64,000 nt of DNA from an unicellular cyanobacterium SU3 (GTDB lineage: Bacteria > Cyanobacteriota > Cyanobacteriia > Cyanobacteriales > Microcystaceae), in the NCBI GenBank assembly GCA_002172675.1, contig NETF01000173.1, positions 1 through 64,000 on the forward strand, read 5' to 3'. Every line of letters begins with the position of its first letter. Within the stretch, counting starts at the first letter, position 1. Positions 17,988-26,109 of the stretch are shown here, piece by piece. The notes below the pieces were generated by a model that ran no database searches, was not told where the DNA came from, and saw only the letters and a program-made list of their open reading frames with translations. The translations under genes and the position numbers were made by a program.

Positions 17988-18989
17988 ATGTCGGATATTC
18001 CTTTCACTTTAGATCAATTGCGTATCCTCAAAGCGATCGCTGCTGAGGGGAGTTTTAAACGAGCGGCCGATACCTTGTATGTGTCTCAACCTGCGGTGAG
18101 TTTGCAAGTGCAAAACCTAGAAAAGCAGTTGAATGTCCCTTTATTTGATCGCGGTGGCCGTAAAGCGCAATTAACCGAAGCCGGTCATTTATTATTATCC
18201 TATGGGGAAAAAATTATTACCCTCTGTCAAGAAACCTGTCGGGCGATCGAAGATTTACAAAATCTTCAGGGAGGAACGTTAATCGTTGGTGCGTCTCAAA
18301 CCACAGGAACCTATCTCCTACCCCGTATGATTGGTTTATTTCGGCAAAGATACCCAGATGTAGCCGTACAATTACAGGTTCATTCGACCCGACGAACCTC
18401 TTGGGGTGTAGCGAATGGACAGGTTGATCTGGCTATTATTGGGGGTGAAGTTCCTGGGGAATTACAAGATACGTTGAAAATTATTCCCTATGCTGAAGAT
18501 GAACTGGCTTTGATTTTACCGATCGATCATCCTTTAGCTAAAGTTGAGAAAGTCCAAAAAGAAGATTTATATCGTCTTAATTTTATTAGTTTGGATGCTC
18601 AATCAACTATTCGTAAAGTTATTGATAAGGTGTTAACTCGCTGTAGTATTGATACGAAACGGTTAACCATTGAAATGGAATTAAACTCCATTGAAGCCAT
18701 TAAAAATGCGGTACAATCAGGGTTAGGGGCTGCTTTTGTATCCATTACCGCGATTGAAAAAGAGCTAAAAATGGGAGAAATTTATGTGGCCAGTCTTGAA
18801 GAGGTTAAGGTGAGAAGAACCTTATCGGTTATTATTAATCCGAATCGTTATCGGTCTAAAGCAGCAGAAGCCTTTATTCAAGAAGTGTTACCAGAGTTTT
18901 CTACTTATCCTGAACAATTAACCCTAGAACATTTTTCACCGTCTCCTAACGTCTTAAAAGAGGTGGTTAATGACGTTGTTGAAGCGTGA
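17988..18989 (+). CDS. rbcR: LysR-type regulator of Rubisco/carbon metabolism, RbcR
   Basis: 333 residues. The N-terminal winged HTH is [40 protein letters not shown] in outline (residues 6-45), and the LysR effector domain follows from about 90, with [19 protein letters not shown]. The start and linker are characteristic of cyanobacterial and plastid RbcR (Ycf30, CbbR family) rather than CmpR or NtcB. RbcR activates rbcLS and other carbon-fixation genes in response to metabolites. It is divergent from Z-ISO and crtQ and preceded by heptamer repeats. Confidence 0.88.
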   Translation: MSDIPFTLDQLRILKAIAAEGSFKRAADTLYVSQPAVSLQVQNLEKQLNVPLFDRGGRKAQLTEAGHLLLSYGEKIITLCQETCRAIEDLQNLQGGTLIVGASQTTGTYLLPRMIGLFRQRYPDVAVQLQVHSTRRTSWGVANGQVDLAIIGGEVPGELQDTLKIIPYAEDELALILPIDHPLAKVEKVQKEDLYRLNFISLDAQSTIRKVIDKVLTRCSIDTKRLTIEMELNSIEAIKNAVQSGLGAAFVSITAIEKELKMGEIYVASLEEVKVRRTLSVIINPNRYRSKAAEAFIQEVLPEFSTYPEQLTLEHFSPSPNVLKEVVNDVVEA

Positions 18990-19127
18990 CCCAAACTTAT
19001 TTATTGAGATTACTATTAATAATTTAGGTTAAACTTAAAACAAAGTTTCTTTTCTACTCTTTGCTCTCTCTTGCATCTCTATTTCAAAACATAAGTAGTA
19101 ACTGTTTTTAAAGCCAGTTTTCCACTT

Positions 19128-19508
19128 TTAAATTAGGACACGAACAAACTCACGAATATTCTCTGTTACAACAATTAAATCCTGATTTAGAGCATGGATA
19201 GCAATTAATAAATCATTACCACCAATGGGAGTTCCAAGACGTTCTAAATGGGTACGAATTATAGCGTAGTCTTGAGCCATATCAGGAAGAAGAGGCAAAA
19301 TAGGGAGCAATTCTAAAATTAGATTAACTCTTTGTTTTAATCGCAATGATTTCTTTTTTTCTGCTCCAAATTTTAACTCACAGGCAACAATAATGTTAGT
19401 ACAGACTTTTTCTTCTCCAACTTCTCTTATTTTCGAGAATATTTTTCCTCTAGGATATTTAACTAAATCTGAGAGAATATTAGTATCTAGTAAGTAAAGA
19501 TATGACAT
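19128..19508 (-). CDS. vapC: VapC-type PIN-domain ribonuclease toxin
   Basis: 126 residues, normal for VapC. PIN-domain acidic residues are visible in LLDTNILSDL (first Asp), ACELKFGAE (Glu) and GGNDLLIAIHA (Asp), with a last acidic region near VVTENIREF. The toxin cuts RNA, often initiator tRNA, and is held inactive by the antitoxin encoded immediately upstream with a 2-base gap. The frame is intact. Confidence 0.88.
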   Translation of the reverse strand: MSYLYLLDTNILSDLVKYPRGKIFSKIREVGEEKVCTNIIVACELKFGAEKKKSLRLKQRVNLILELLPILPLLPDMAQDYAIIRTHLERLGTPIGGNDLLIAIHALNQDLIVVTENIREFVRVLI

Positions 19509-19510
19509 TA

Positions 19511-19750
19511 TTATAAGTCAATATTATTTAAGGGTAATAATCCTTCATCTACATCAGGAAAATCTTCTTCAATATCTTCAAGAGTGGCTAAAGTTTGGAG
19601 TAAAGATTTTTCTTTTGAGGGTTCAATAATAAGTTTTTCACCTTCTTGTTTGATGAGCACTTCTGTGGTATCGAGATTTAATTCTTCAGGTAGAGTAATG
19701 CTTTGGGTCTTACCTTGTTGAATGAGTTTGATTTTATAGGTAGTTTTCAT
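19511..19750 (-). CDS. vapB: VapB/AbrB-type antitoxin
   Basis: 79 residues. The N-terminal part forms an AbrB/SpoVT swapped-hairpin fold (KIKLIQQGKTQSITLPEELNL, then VLIKQEGEKLIIEP). The acidic C-terminal tail (DIEEDFPDVDEG) probably wraps and blocks the toxin. It is translated first and then VapC, the usual order. The operon probably represses itself by antitoxin binding at its promoter. Confidence 0.85.
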   Translation of the reverse strand: MKTTYKIKLIQQGKTQSITLPEELNLDTTEVLIKQEGEKLIIEPSKEKSLLQTLATLEDIEEDFPDVDEGLLPLNNIDL

Positions 19751-19825
19751 AGTCTTAATAATTAGAATATTTTTATGATTATTATCAGTTGATGTGTACC
19801 TTTTTCTATTTCATGAAACCTGACG

Positions 19826-21352
19826 CTAATCAGGTTGAACTTTTATTACAGGGATAAGACAAAGCCGTAAGGTTAGCCACCAAATATATGACATTAATGG
19901 AGAATAAAAATACACATCATCAATTAAACCATGAGCCATAAGATTTCTTAGGTTACTCCCAGATCGTTCAACCAACAAACATTTTAAATCAAACAATGTA
20001 CTTTCATTTGACAAAATATCATTGATTCGTACACTATGCTCTAAATTAATTTGCTTTCTAGCTGGCTCTATATATCCTTGAGCCGTTAAACTTTGATGAT
20101 ATGAGGTCGCCGTTTTACACATCTCAAAATAAGTTGCTTGCTCTACCTCTTCAGGATTATTAGAAAAAATAGAAGTTGATTGACGAGCAGTGACTTTACC
20201 TTTTTCATTCACAAAAACAGCAGTAAAAAGATGAGAAGCCACAAAGTTTTTAGCTTGCTCTTGTACTTGTTTCTTCAATGAAGGAACATTTGTTGTCGGA
20301 AAAGAAACAGCCAAACTAAAAAGTGCCTGTTGAAAGTCTCTACCCTTAACAGAATCTATTGCACTATCTACCAACTCGCCAATATCTGTTGTTTGTGAAT
20401 GAGTTATCATCTGACTCAGAATTTGTTCTTGATATTCAAGAAGACGCTTGTGAATTTCTTCGGCTCTTGCCTTAGCCTCAATGGTTTCTTCTTTTGTCCC
20501 CCGAATAGTTCTAAAAGCTTGAACAGCATATTGTAAATTAATGGATGCGAGGAAATAGTTTGGAGGAGTCAATTGAAGGGCTGACTCCCCTTCCTTAACA
20601 TAAGTTTCAGCTTCTAACATCGAAGCAACACGCTCTTTTAAATCATCTTTTTCCATTCGATGCCATTTAGCTTTAATCTTCCAAAGAATTCTTGCTTTAT
20701 GCCACTTTGAAGCTGATTCTGCTAATTGGGCGGCTTTCTCTGCTAATTGGGCATATTTTATCGGATCTCCCTTTTCATACTCTTGCAACAAATCCATTAA
20801 CATTGCAGATAACAAGAGAGGATCTTCTCCTTGATAGCGATTTAAAACTGTCTCTATATGTTCAAAAACCACTTCAGTCTTATAGTTGATTTTGTGTGCC
20901 AGTTGTAGTGACCTTCTTATTCTGTCAAAACAGAAAGTCCAATGTTCAGGACTTTCTAACGTAGTGGCAGATTCTAAATAAGCATCAACTGCCAATTGAG
21001 CCATTTGATACTTTCTTTGTATAACCCAAAGAATATCTGCTACTCTTGCTCGAAGTTCAGCATCGGATATTTCAGGTGCAATTTCAGTCAGAAAGTTTAG
21101 TAGATCCTCTGTACAATTCTGAGAAATATTAACAAAAGACTCTCCCGTTGATTCTGGATCAATACCAGGGCTAGTTATAGTTGCTAAAAGTTCAAACACC
21201 TCTGTTTCTCGTGGTTCTTGAGATTCCTGCGCTTTTTTCCAAAAGCCATCCCAATAATAGAAACAAGCTTTTTCTTGACTGCTGTTGACTATATCTTCCC
21301 AGCAAGTATCAATAAAGTCTTGTTTGGTTAAAGGAGGATTAATTTCTGACAT
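19826..21352 (-). CDS. DUF4209 domain protein with RNxxxHG motif
   Basis: 508 residues, soluble and largely helical, with TPR-like repeats in the middle (KYAQLAEKAAQLAESASKW, then FLASINLQYAVQAFR). The C-terminal 40 residues hold NLRNLMAHGLI, the conserved RNxxxHG signature (Arg469, His474) by which DUF4209 is defined. The motif resembles the R-N-x3-H active site of HEPN ribonucleases, so an RNase or toxin-like activity is possible but unproven. The upstream neighbour is hisZ. Downstream, the VapBC operon begins 76 bases away. Confidence 0.75.
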   Translation of the reverse strand: MSEINPPLTKQDFIDTCWEDIVNSSQEKACFYYWDGFWKKAQESQEPRETEVFELLATITSPGIDPESTGESFVNISQNCTEDLLNFLTEIAPEISDAELRARVADILWVIQRKYQMAQLAVDAYLESATTLESPEHWTFCFDRIRRSLQLAHKINYKTEVVFEHIETVLNRYQGEDPLLLSAMLMDLLQEYEKGDPIKYAQLAEKAAQLAESASKWHKARILWKIKAKWHRMEKDDLKERVASMLEAETYVKEGESALQLTPPNYFLASINLQYAVQAFRTIRGTKEETIEAKARAEEIHKRLLEYQEQILSQMITHSQTTDIGELVDSAIDSVKGRDFQQALFSLAVSFPTTNVPSLKKQVQEQAKNFVASHLFTAVFVNEKGKVTARQSTSIFSNNPEEVEQATYFEMCKTATSYHQSLTAQGYIEPARKQINLEHSVRINDILSNESTLFDLKCLLVERSGSNLRNLMAHGLIDDVYFYSPLMSYIWWLTLRLCLIPVIKVQPD

Positions 21353-21406
21353 AACATGGCTAAAAGATATAAAAGTAAAGTAATAAAATTTTTACTGAAT
21401 CCAAAC

Positions 21407-22618
21407 TCAGTTAATGATAGGTTCTTTTCCTTTTTCTATCCAAACAATAGCTTTAATTCCATTTTCTTGAGAATATTTTTTTATTTCTTCCTCATTTCGA
21501 TTTTCTAAGTCAATGGTAACTCGTAGTGAGTTGTCATCATCCCTTAATTGTTGAGCATACTTTAAAGCTTCTATTTGGGATTCAGAAGTTTTTGCTACCA
21601 CTAAATAATCGATTAAATTAGGCTTTTTAGGTAAAACATCTGTTGATAATAAACAGCGATGTAACGCCCCTACATTAAGGGAAAAACCAATGCCAGGAGC
21701 CGATTTTTTTTGAGGATGATAAACCCCTAATAATTGATCGTAACGTCCTCCTTGTCCTAAATTTTGTAGCTGATTATTGGTCTGTCCAATGGCTTTAAAA
21801 ATAATGCCTGTATAATAATCAAAGGTTTGAATTAAACTTAAATCTAAGGTTAAAGGTAACTTAAAAGAAGCACTATCATTCACTACTTCTATTAAGGATT
21901 TTAAATTATTGAGACAATGTTTGCCGGTTTCATCTAAAGTTAACCCTCCCACTTTTGATAAAACATCTTCAGGCTTTCCTCGTAAGTTAAAGAGTAACAT
22001 GGCTCGATTTTTTAAGTCTTCGTTAGGATAGGAAAGATTTTCTAATTTAACGAAGTCTAACGTGGCTAGGCAATGACGAACTTCTTGGCGTAACCCTTCA
22101 GGAAAGGGTGATAAAAGCGATCGCGTTAACCCGGCATCTCCTAAAATAAGATACCAGTTAGGAATCTCTAATTTTTGCAGACAATCAGCCACTAAAAGAA
22201 GAATTTCTGCATCTGCTAAAGTTCCCCCAGAAAATAGCAATTCTACGCCAGCTTGATAAAATTCCAATTGTCGGCCATGATGACCACTCGGAGGGTTACG
22301 AAAAACATTAGCCCGATAACAGAGTCGTTGAGGATAACTGGTATCTGTCATCCTGGTTACTGCAGCGCGAGCAACTGAAGCGGTTAATTCTGGCCGCAAC
22401 CCTAATTGTCCACTACTATTATTATAAAGTTGAATCACTGTGTCATCTTCGATCGCACCTCCTGCTTTGAGGGTATCGAGTCTTTCGATGGTAGAAGTCA
22501 CAATACGCTGATAACCCCATTGTCCGAAGACTTTTTGCAGGGTATCATTAATCCAAGCTTTTTGTAGGACTTCTAAAGGCAGTAAGTCTCTTGCGCCGGC
22601 AGGTGGTTGATGAATCAT
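21407..22618 (-). CDS. hisZ: ATP phosphoribosyltransferase regulatory subunit
   Basis: 403 residues. It is a class II HisRS-like domain without a tRNA-binding module: PAGARDLLPLEV at the start, motif 2-like RLCYRANVFRNPPSGHHGRQLEFYQAGVELLF, and ALGQGGRYDQLLG-type motif 3 (QNLGQGGRYDQLLGVY). HisZ forms a complex with short HisG and is needed for the first step of histidine synthesis. HisG is not in the window. It lies 54 bases downstream of the DnaJ-TPR gene in the same direction. Confidence 0.93.
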   Translation of the reverse strand: MIHQPPAGARDLLPLEVLQKAWINDTLQKVFGQWGYQRIVTSTIERLDTLKAGGAIEDDTVIQLYNNSSGQLGLRPELTASVARAAVTRMTDTSYPQRLCYRANVFRNPPSGHHGRQLEFYQAGVELLFSGGTLADAEILLLVADCLQKLEIPNWYLILGDAGLTRSLLSPFPEGLRQEVRHCLATLDFVKLENLSYPNEDLKNRAMLLFNLRGKPEDVLSKVGGLTLDETGKHCLNNLKSLIEVVNDSASFKLPLTLDLSLIQTFDYYTGIIFKAIGQTNNQLQNLGQGGRYDQLLGVYHPQKKSAPGIGFSLNVGALHRCLLSTDVLPKKPNLIDYLVVAKTSESQIEALKYAQQLRDDDNSLRVTIDLENRNEEEIKKYSQENGIKAIVWIEKGKEPIIN

Positions 22619-22672
22619 AAAATTACTATTAACTTATCCCTCGTCTATTATCTATAATCTTGTTCACTTTTT

Positions 22673-23593
22673 TTACTTTTTCTTGCCAAATAATCCAAAG
22701 AAACCCCCTCCCTGTTGTTTTTCTGAAGATTTTGACCGATCTGAGTCCGGGCTAACTTCGTCTAGAGCTTTTTTAGCTTGAATAACGATGGGATCTTGAG
22801 GATTAACTTTTCTGGCTTTATTAATATGAATTTTAGCCATGGTTAATTGCTTTTCTTTAAGGTAAGCTAATCCTAATAAACCGTGGCAAGTGCTATTGTT
22901 AGGATGTTCTTTTAAGGTTTCTCGTAATTCAAGAATGGCTTGAGAAAGATTATTTCGTTTAATATATTCTTGAGCGCGTTTTAAAGAAATTTCAACGGCT
23001 GATTTTGGTTCTTCTCTGTTAGATTTTTCTTCGGTGAAATTCGTTGCTTTTGATGTTTCTTTAGGCTTAGGAGTAGCTTTCGGTTTTGTTTTTGCTTTTT
23101 CTTTAATTTGTTCCCCTTGAGAAAGCATTAAGTAAATTAAATTTAATTCACTAATCTGAGCAGTGATATTAAAAATATTATCTAAACTATCATATTGTTG
23201 ACTAACTAATGGTGTTAAAAGACGATGATACGTTAATTCTCGATCTTTACTGGTTTGTAACAGTTTTTGAGCTTCATCGGTAGCAATAGTAATACTACTA
23301 AGTTCGTCGGCTAAATTATGTCCCATTTGAGACAAAACTAATTTATATTCATTCCGCGAACGATCTTTTGACAATGTTTCGTAGGCTGGATTGACTAATT
23401 TTGATAAAATTTTGGTGGCTAATTGTTTTTCTTGTTCTGTTTTACCGTTAAAAGTATCAGGATGAAGAAGATAAGCTATTTTTAAGTATCGTTTGCGAAT
23501 TTGCCGACTATCAGCGTTAATGGGGACTCCCAAAATGGCGTAGTGATCGGTTATATCATATTTAAACAGCCCTTGTTCTATGGGAAAAGACAT
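22673..23593 (-). CDS. J-domain protein with C-terminal TPR
   Basis: 306 residues. The N-terminal J domain (DHYAILGVPINADSRQIRKRYLKIAYLLHPDTF) contains HPD, which stimulates Hsp70 ATPase. A Lys/Pro-rich linker lies at about 165-190 (KAKTKPKATPKPKETSK), then a TPR pair from about 205 (AQEYIKRNNLSQAILELRETL, then AYLKEKQLTMAKIHI). The tail is GGGFFGLFGKKK. It is probably a DnaK co-chaperone with a specific client, not the general DnaJ since there is no zinc finger. Confidence 0.88.
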   Translation of the reverse strand: MSFPIEQGLFKYDITDHYAILGVPINADSRQIRKRYLKIAYLLHPDTFNGKTEQEKQLATKILSKLVNPAYETLSKDRSRNEYKLVLSQMGHNLADELSSITIATDEAQKLLQTSKDRELTYHRLLTPLVSQQYDSLDNIFNITAQISELNLIYLMLSQGEQIKEKAKTKPKATPKPKETSKATNFTEEKSNREEPKSAVEISLKRAQEYIKRNNLSQAILELRETLKEHPNNSTCHGLLGLAYLKEKQLTMAKIHINKARKVNPQDPIVIQAKKALDEVSPDSDRSKSSEKQQGGGFFGLFGKKK

Positions 23594-23912
23594 AAAATTA
23601 ACCGCTTATTTCTAAGATTCAATGACCTATTTTCAGAGAATTTTTCTGAAAGATAAGAGTGCAAATTAACAGTTTTTCTTGAAGATATGACATTATTTTT
23701 GTCACAGTTTAAGCAGCCTTTTGTTACTTCACTTGATAAAAGTATTTTTAGCTTACAATCAACATCAAGTATCTTAAAGCTTTGTTACAAAGTTAAACTG
23801 CTTAGAAGGTTTATACTTCAATCATACCATTTTCTCTAGGGGTTCGCTAATTTTTAAGATTTGTCTATCAATTTTCTCTTGGGTCAAGGGATAGTTTAAC
23901 AGACGTTTTATT
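23594..23912. other. intergenic region upstream of the J-domain gene
   Basis: 319 bases holding the promoter for the J-domain/hisZ direction and the end of the inositol-phosphatase gene. No frame, hairpin or known element was recognised. Confidence 0.3.
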
Positions 23913-24743
23913 TTAAGCGTAAAATGCTTTTAACCAGGGTAATGCTTCTGTCAACCCTTGACTTAAACTATGATGAATCAATCCATTCGTCGCTAATAAA
24001 CGTCCTGATTCTAATTTTAGGGGACTTTCATCATAGGCTGTTACTTTACCGCCAGCTTCTTCTAAAATGATAATGCCGGCTGCGATATCCCAAGGACTTA
24101 ACCCCCTTTCCCAGTAACCGTCTAACCGTCCACAGGCTACACTCACCATATCAAGAGAGGCCGAACCCCCTCGACGCACTCCTTGGGTAAGATGGGTTAA
24201 ATAACAAAATTCTGGATAGTTTGTATCTTTGGTTTCTCTGCGATCATAAGCGAACCCTGTTACTAATAAACTGTTGCTTAATTCATTGGTTTGTGATACT
24301 TTAATGGGACGATAATTAAGGGTAGCACCGAGTCCTTTGGCGGCTCGAAATAACTCTTTACTAAAAGGATTATATACAGCACCCACAACTGGTTTTCCTT
24401 GCCATAATAAGCCGATAGAAACCGCTGAAGCAGGATAACCATGAGCATAATTTGTTGTTCCATCTAAGGGATCAATTGCCCATAAATAATGACTATCCTT
24501 TTCTCCTATCTTACCAGATTCTTCGGCTAAAATTTGATGATTAGGAACTCTACGTTTTAGGATATTTAAGACAGTTGTTTCTGCTTTTTTATCCGCTTCT
24601 GTCACTAAATCCCCTGGACGACCTTTTTCTTCAATTTTTTCTAATTTATCGACTAAGTTCTCTAAAATAACACCAGCAGTCATCGCTGCTTCTGTAGCAA
24701 CATCTAGGAAGATTTGTAATTCTTTTGTATCCGGAAATTCCAT
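23913..24743 (-). CDS. inositol-monophosphatase family phosphatase
   Basis: 276 residues from ATG 24743; the frame is open to 24881, but the extra 46 residues are not typical of the family. The metal-binding motifs of the FIG superfamily are present: GDLVTEADKKAE, ILAEESG, WAIDPLDGTTNYAHG and the late WERGLSPWDIAAGIIILEEAGG. It is a Mg-dependent, Li-sensitive phosphatase for inositol phosphate or a related sugar phosphate; histidinol-phosphate phosphatase activity is also known in this family. The ferredoxin gene lies upstream on this strand. Confidence 0.9.
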   Translation of the reverse strand: MEFPDTKELQIFLDVATEAAMTAGVILENLVDKLEKIEEKGRPGDLVTEADKKAETTVLNILKRRVPNHQILAEESGKIGEKDSHYLWAIDPLDGTTNYAHGYPASAVSIGLLWQGKPVVGAVYNPFSKELFRAAKGLGATLNYRPIKVSQTNELSNSLLVTGFAYDRRETKDTNYPEFCYLTHLTQGVRRGGSASLDMVSVACGRLDGYWERGLSPWDIAAGIIILEEAGGKVTAYDESPLKLESGRLLATNGLIHHSLSQGLTEALPWLKAFYA

Positions 24744-24884
24744 GAATATTTTTAGGATAAGGGAGCTACTTCTATTATTCCTTATGATTGAAAAATTGAA
24801 AATGATCGCTATAATTTTACCAGCCTGTGCAGGACTTAATATTATTAAGCCCCTACTGCATTTTTCTTCATTAATTTTCAAGAT

Positions 24885-25253
24885 TTAATCATCATCTAAA
24901 GGAAATCCTAACTTAACTTTTCCTTTACCAAAATATCTTCCAAATTGTAGCTCATAGACTTCATCTTCGTCTTGAGTTTCTACTTCTAAATCTGATTTAG
25001 CGTAACTAACACATAATAAAGCATAACCCTTTTCTTTAAGTTCTGGAGACAATCCTACTGCTTCAGGTTGGTCAAGTTCTCCTGATATAATACGCACAGC
25101 GCAAGTCGTGCAGGCCCCGTTACGACAAGAAAAAGGAAGTTCATAGCCTTGATCTTCTGCGCTGTGAAGAATGTAGCGATCTTCTGGAACTTGTAGGGTA
25201 TATTCTTGATTTACTTGACGATGATGAATGCGAATGGTGTGATAACGACTCAT
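24885..25253 (-). CDS. plant-type [2Fe-2S] ferredoxin with C-terminal extension
   Basis: 122 residues. The cluster ligands are Cys43, Cys48 and Cys51 in SCRNGACTTC, plus Cys81 in ALLCVSYAKSDL. After the standard 97-residue fold there is about 25 residues of extra tail (YELQFGRYFGKGKVKLGFP), so it is not the main photosynthetic PetF. It resembles the minor FdC-type ferredoxins with altered partners. A role in a dedicated electron transfer is inferred, and the partner is unknown. Confidence 0.88.
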   Translation of the reverse strand: MSRYHTIRIHHRQVNQEYTLQVPEDRYILHSAEDQGYELPFSCRNGACTTCAVRIISGELDQPEAVGLSPELKEKGYALLCVSYAKSDLEVETQDEDEVYELQFGRYFGKGKVKLGFPLDDD

Positions 25254-25513
25254 GAGGAAATATTAGAGTAATCAACCCTCATTATAGACTTTATAGACTT
25301 TTTTGAAAACTTTAACGAAAAATTACTTTAAGTTTAACAAGAAATTATTTTATTCTTAAATCCAGCACATCTAAACCTCTTTTTTTAAGTATTTCTTAAT
25401 TTCCATTAATTAGAACTTAAGTTTCTTTCTTAAAACCCTAAACTTAGGTTGTGTTATTTATTTTTTTGAGTATAGTTTTCATCAAGAGTCTATTTGAAGT
25501 GTGAATAGGGAGT

Positions 25514-26104
25514 GTGAATTCTGTGACCTTCAATGCAACCGAGATAAGAATCAATTACTTAACCTCATTCCAGAGAAAACTGTTAAAAGAAAATCTTGAA
25601 AAGGAACAAGACAACAAATATCGTCAACGCATTGAAATTATGCTTTTGTTTGACGAAGGAAAAAGTCAAACGGAGATTTGTCAGTTATTAGGCTGTTGTC
25701 AAGCCACCGCCAGACATTGGATAATGATGGCAAAAAGTGGCCAAGCCCATCGTTGGAATGATAGAAAAATTGGTCGTCCTAAAAGGGTAAATGATGCGTA
25801 TTTAGAACGATTAAAAGAATTAGTTAATCATAGTCCCCGTGACTATGGCTATAGTTTTAGACGATGGACAGCCGAATGGTTAAGCCGTCATTTAGACAAA
25901 GAATTTGACATAAAAGTGAGCGATCGCTACATTAATCAGCTTCTCAAACAAATGGGATTATCCACTAAATTCAAAGACCAGAAATCTCAAAACACCCACA
26001 AAATTTCTTCAACTAATAACAGCTTACTTATTCGAGATTTATCCCTCAAACAACCGAGTCAATCAAAACAATTATTTTCTTTTAATTTACCTCAAGCTGA
26101 ATAG
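25514..26104 (+). CDS. HTH protein derived from IS630-type transposase N-terminus
   Basis: 196 residues with two DNA-binding segments: a homeodomain-like HTH (FDEGKSQTEICQLLGCCQATARHWI) and a winged-helix-like second part (YGYSFRRWTAEWLSRHL, then VSDRYINQLLKQMGL), as in the N-terminus of IS630/Tc1 transposases. The DDE catalytic domain is missing and replaced by a short Ser/Gln-rich tail. It ends 5 bases before the exporter gene, so it is probably the co-transcribed regulator of the peptide-export operon and not a mobile element. The start is GTG; a second GTG three codons later (after GGGAG) is possible. Confidence 0.8.
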   Translation: MNSVTFNATEIRINYLTSFQRKLLKENLEKEQDNKYRQRIEIMLLFDEGKSQTEICQLLGCCQATARHWIMMAKSGQAHRWNDRKIGRPKRVNDAYLERLKELVNHSPRDYGYSFRRWTAEWLSRHLDKEFDIKVSDRYINQLLKQMGLSTKFKDQKSQNTHKISSTNNSLLIRDLSLKQPSQSKQLFSFNLPQAE

Positions 26105-26109
26105 AAATC

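Noticed and set aside
25514-26104. Insertion sequence IS630 fragment
   Set aside because: No DDE domain, no terminal repeats, and tight linkage to the exporter indicate a domesticated regulator.
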